The notes below the pieces were generated by a model. The model worked only from the letters and a program-made list of their open reading frames with translations, did no database searches and was not told the origin of the DNA. 8,094 bases of DNA from Nitrospinaceae bacterium (GTDB lineage Bacteria > Nitrospinota > Nitrospinia > Nitrospinales > VA-1). The translations under genes and the position numbers were made by a program. The stretch covers positions 1 to 8,094 of the forward strand of contig JAJDBA010000263.1 in the NCBI GenBank assembly GCA_029261675.1. Reading direction: 5' to 3'. This document shows positions 5,836-8,094 of this stretch, piece by piece (position 1 is the stretch's first letter; every line of letters begins with the position of its first letter).

Positions 5836-7551
5836 ATGCAACATAAATTACTTTCACGACAGATCAAACGCTTTATTGAAAATCCTAAATCCTTACCCTC
5901 ACAGTGGGAGGATTTTATATCAGCAGTGGATGAAGCGTACCAGCAAAGGGATGATGATTTTTATCTCCTCGAGCACGCTATGGATGTATTGTCTGAAGAA
6001 TTTCGTGAGAAGAAAGATAGAGTCCGGTGGCTCTCCCGTTTCCCTGATGAGAACCCACACCCCGTAATGCGCATTTCAAGCGAAGGCAGCTTGTATTATG
6101 CAAACTCTGCCAGCCAGATACTTTTAAAAACCTTCAGCATGGAAGTAGAAAAAGAGGTTCCAAATAATTGGAAGTACTTAGTAGAAATAACCTTGCAAAA
6201 AAATAAAAATGAAACTATTGAAATGGAAGTGGGACAACATTATTACTCTTTCACATTTTCCCCGGTTGCCGACCAAGAGTATGTGAACATTTATGGCTAC
6301 GACATCACCGGAAGAAAACGGGCCGAGAACTACCTGCTTGATCAGAATAATGTATTAGAAGCTCTTGTGGTTGAAAGTGAACTACAAACGGTTCTTGATG
6401 AGCTTTGCAACAACGTGGAAAAGTATACCGATGGTTTGAAAAGCTCGGTTTTACTACTGGATAAATCCGGCAAATATCTTCATTATGGATCGGCTCCAAA
6501 CCTTCCCAAAAGTTATATTGAAGCCACCCGAAAGGTTTATATTGGCGAAAACCAAGGTTCCTGCGGAACGGCGGCTTATCTCAAAAAAACGATCATTGCG
6601 GAAGACATTTCAACAGACCTTCGCTGGGCTAAATACAAGGAAACTCCCCTTGCTCACAAATTACAGGCTTGCTGGTCGACACCCATCATGGACGTTGCTG
6701 GCGTTGTATTGGGAACTTTTGCTCTCTACTATCATGAACCCAAAAAACCCGTCAAAGCAGAGCTGGAACTGATTAAATCTTCCGCAAACATCGCGGCTTT
6801 GGCGATACATAAACACAGGGTTCAGAACGAACTAAAAAATTATGCTGCCGAATTGGAACGTAGCAACAGGGAACTGAGCGATTTTGCCTACATCGCTTCG
6901 CACGATTTGCAGGAGCCTTTAAGAAAAATTTCTATTTTTAGTGATCGCGTTCTTGAGGTCAAAAATTCTTATAATGAAACCCAAAGAGGTTATCTTGAGA
7001 GAATGGGTAAAGCAGCAAATAGAATGCAAACGCTGATTGAAGACTTGCTGGAACTCTCTCAGATAACAACCAAGGGCAAACCTTTCGTAAAAGTAGATTT
7101 AGGTAAAGTGGCTCTAGAAGTGATTGAAGACCTGGATGCAAAATTACAAACAACCCAAGGGAAAGTCACTCTGGGAAAACTACCTCGCATTGAAGCTGAT
7201 CCCTTTCAAATGCGGCAGCTACTTCAAAATCTCATTGAAAATGCATTGAAATACCATAAAGAGGACACTCCTCCACAAGTACTACTGGACAGCAGTTTTT
7301 CAACCAAGACAGGCTGGACCATTAATGTTAAAGATAATGGTATCGGATTGGATGAAAAATTTGCCGACCGCATTTTCATTCCACTTGAAAGACTGCATGG
7401 GATGTCTGCTTACGAAGGCACCGGAATTGGCCTAGCCATCTGTAAAAAAATTATATCTCGCCATGGAGGATCCATCTTTGTGAAAAGTCAGGAGGGGCAA
7501 GGGTCTACCTTCACCTTCATCTTATCTGAAACTCAGTCTCCCGTTCATTAG
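5836..7551 (+). CDS. soluble PAS-GAF sensor histidine kinase (HisKA-HATPase)
   Basis: 571 residues, no membrane segment, so cytosolic. Residues 1-65 form a charged, helical segment with QWEDFISAVDEAYQQRDDDF in the middle. Residues 70-165 are a PAS domain (NPHPVMRISSEGSLYYAN at its start, NIYGYDITGRKRAE at its end). Residues 175-325 are a GAF domain with NQGSCGTAAYLKKTIIAEDI (239-258) and LQACWSTPI (276-284). A short coiled coil (328-348) leads to HisKA with phospho-acceptor His356 in DFAYIASHDLQEPLRKI (349-365). The ATPase domain shows the N box QLLQNLIENALKYHK (461-475), G1 box DNGIGLDE (500-507), a variant F box IFIPLERLHG (513-522, Leu instead of the usual second Phe) and G2 box GTGIGLAICKKI (528-539). 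All catalytic motifs are present. No receiver domain is fused and no response regulator follows; the phosphotransfer partner is elsewhere. It starts 8 nt after the FIST gene, which likely supplies its input. Confidence 0.92.
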   Translation: MQHKLLSRQIKRFIENPKSLPSQWEDFISAVDEAYQQRDDDFYLLEHAMDVLSEEFREKKDRVRWLSRFPDENPHPVMRISSEGSLYYANSASQILLKTFSMEVEKEVPNNWKYLVEITLQKNKNETIEMEVGQHYYSFTFSPVADQEYVNIYGYDITGRKRAENYLLDQNNVLEALVVESELQTVLDELCNNVEKYTDGLKSSVLLLDKSGKYLHYGSAPNLPKSYIEATRKVYIGENQGSCGTAAYLKKTIIAEDISTDLRWAKYKETPLAHKLQACWSTPIMDVAGVVLGTFALYYHEPKKPVKAELELIKSSANIAALAIHKHRVQNELKNYAAELERSNRELSDFAYIASHDLQEPLRKISIFSDRVLEVKNSYNETQRGYLERMGKAANRMQTLIEDLLELSQITTKGKPFVKVDLGKVALEVIEDLDAKLQTTQGKVTLGKLPRIEADPFQMRQLLQNLIENALKYHKEDTPPQVLLDSSFSTKTGWTINVKDNGIGLDEKFADRIFIPLERLHGMSAYEGTGIGLAICKKIISRHGGSIFVKSQEGQGSTFTFILSETQSPVH

Positions 7552-7616
7552 CAAAAATCTTTGTAATCCTTCCGAATCAGACATTCAGCAATGGCGGTTT
7601 ATTTAAACAGATACAA

Positions 7617-8094
7617 TTATTTTTTTACAATTTTCGCCCAGGTATCTCGAAGGGTAGCAATCCTGTTGAATACTGGAGTAGCGGAACTCACACTATCGAC
7701 ACAAAAATAGCCCAACCTTAAAAATTGAAACCTACCTTTTGCGTTTTTTAAATACGGTTCCAAAAGCGCCTCTTTTATTATTTCTAGCGAATCTAGATTC
7801 AAACTTGATTTCAAATCAGGACATACTTTTTCATCCGCCGGATTTTCATGTGTAAAGAGATGATTGTACAACCTAACCTCTGCCTTATGGGCGTGATCCG
7901 CAGAAACCCAATGCAAGGTTCCTTTAATCTTGCGTCCATCTTGAGTCGAGCCGCTACGCGTTTCTGGATCGTAAGTACATCGTAACTCCACCACCTCTCC
8001 CGCCTCGTTTTTAACCACCTCTTCGCATTTAATCACATAAGCATGTTTGAGACGGACTTCACGACCCGGGCCAAGACGAAAAAATTTCTTCGGC
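7617..8094 (-). CDS. glnS: glutaminyl-tRNA synthetase, C-terminal part
   Basis: The last 158 codons of a gene that continues past the right edge. The reading frame stays open through 8094, so the GTG at 8036-8034 is an internal Val codon and not the start. The fragment begins PKKFFRLGPGREVRLKHAYV, then VIKCEEV and CTYDPETRSG, continues with GRKIKGTLHWVSADHAHKAEVRLYNHLF, and ends with GRFQFLRLGYFCVDS, ATPVFNRIATLRDTWAKIVKK. This is the beta-barrel anticodon-binding domain of class I GlnRS, which reads the glutamine anticodon while the missing N-terminal domain charges tRNA-Gln. A direct GlnRS means this organism need not rely only on the Glu-tRNA-Gln amidotransferase route for Gln-tRNA. It converges with the kinase gene, with 65 bp between stop codons. 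Confidence 0.95.
   Translation of the reverse strand, partial: PKKFFRLGPGREVRLKHAYVIKCEEVVKNEAGEVVELRCTYDPETRSGSTQDGRKIKGTLHWVSADHAHKAEVRLYNHLFTHENPADEKVCPDLKSSLNLDSLEIIKEALLEPYLKNAKGRFQFLRLGYFCVDSVSSATPVFNRIATLRDTWAKIVKK

Noticed and set aside
7552..7616. Possible terminator between the kinase gene and glnS
   Set aside because: Only a four-base GTTT/AAAC symmetry around 7597-7608 is present; no GC stem followed by a T run in either direction.
8034..8036. GTG as a start codon of a separate 139-residue protein
   Set aside because: The frame continues upstream to the window edge with clear GlnRS sequence, so this is an internal Val codon.

Overview
The window looks like chromosomal DNA from a Gram-negative bacterium with somewhat AT-rich sequence. 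Evidence for Gram-negative: a membrane-anchored monofunctional peptidoglycan glycosyltransferase of the MtgA type, a MepM/Csd3-like M23 endopeptidase and a bacterial glutaminyl-tRNA synthetase. The mixture (GlnRS, an SPL-like radical SAM protein in a probable non-sporulator, a FIST protein next to a cytosolic PAS-GAF kinase) would suit Nitrospinota or a deltaproteobacterium-like marine lineage. That is an impression from protein similarity recalled from memory, not a computed placement. All genes look intact except two cut by the window edges. No mobile element, CRISPR array, tRNA or rRNA was seen.

Left part (1-2040, minus strand): transcription runs from an M23 peptidase (928-2040) through mtgA (147-866) into the start of an RlmI-like rRNA methyltransferase (1-145, cut by the edge). 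The gaps are 61 and 1 nt, so this is probably one operon joining cell-wall cutting and glycan polymerisation, with an rRNA methyltransferase as the last visible gene.

Middle (2120-4359): a plus-strand radical SAM protein of the spore photoproduct lyase (SPL) family meets dnaN (beta sliding clamp, minus strand) tail to tail, with 5 bp between the stop codons. The protein keeps the CxxxCxxC cluster but seems to lack the SPL hydrogen-donor cysteine, so its reaction may not be thymine-dimer repair. dnaN stands apart from dnaA in this window. It has a clear promoter of its own and a 16-bp palindrome at the predicted transcription start.

Intergenic region 4360-4693 separates divergent dnaN and the FIST gene and holds several short repeats and inverted repeats.

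Right part: a FIST-domain protein (4694-5827) and a soluble PAS-GAF-HisKA-HATPase histidine kinase (5836-7551) lie 8 nt apart and probably form a sensory pair, with FIST binding a small molecule and the kinase passing on the signal. No response regulator is present in the window. The kinase converges on glnS (7617-8094, 3' end only).

No clearly new system is visible. The best leads are the SPL-like enzyme without the donor cysteine, the FIST-kinase pair, and the palindrome at the dnaN start site.
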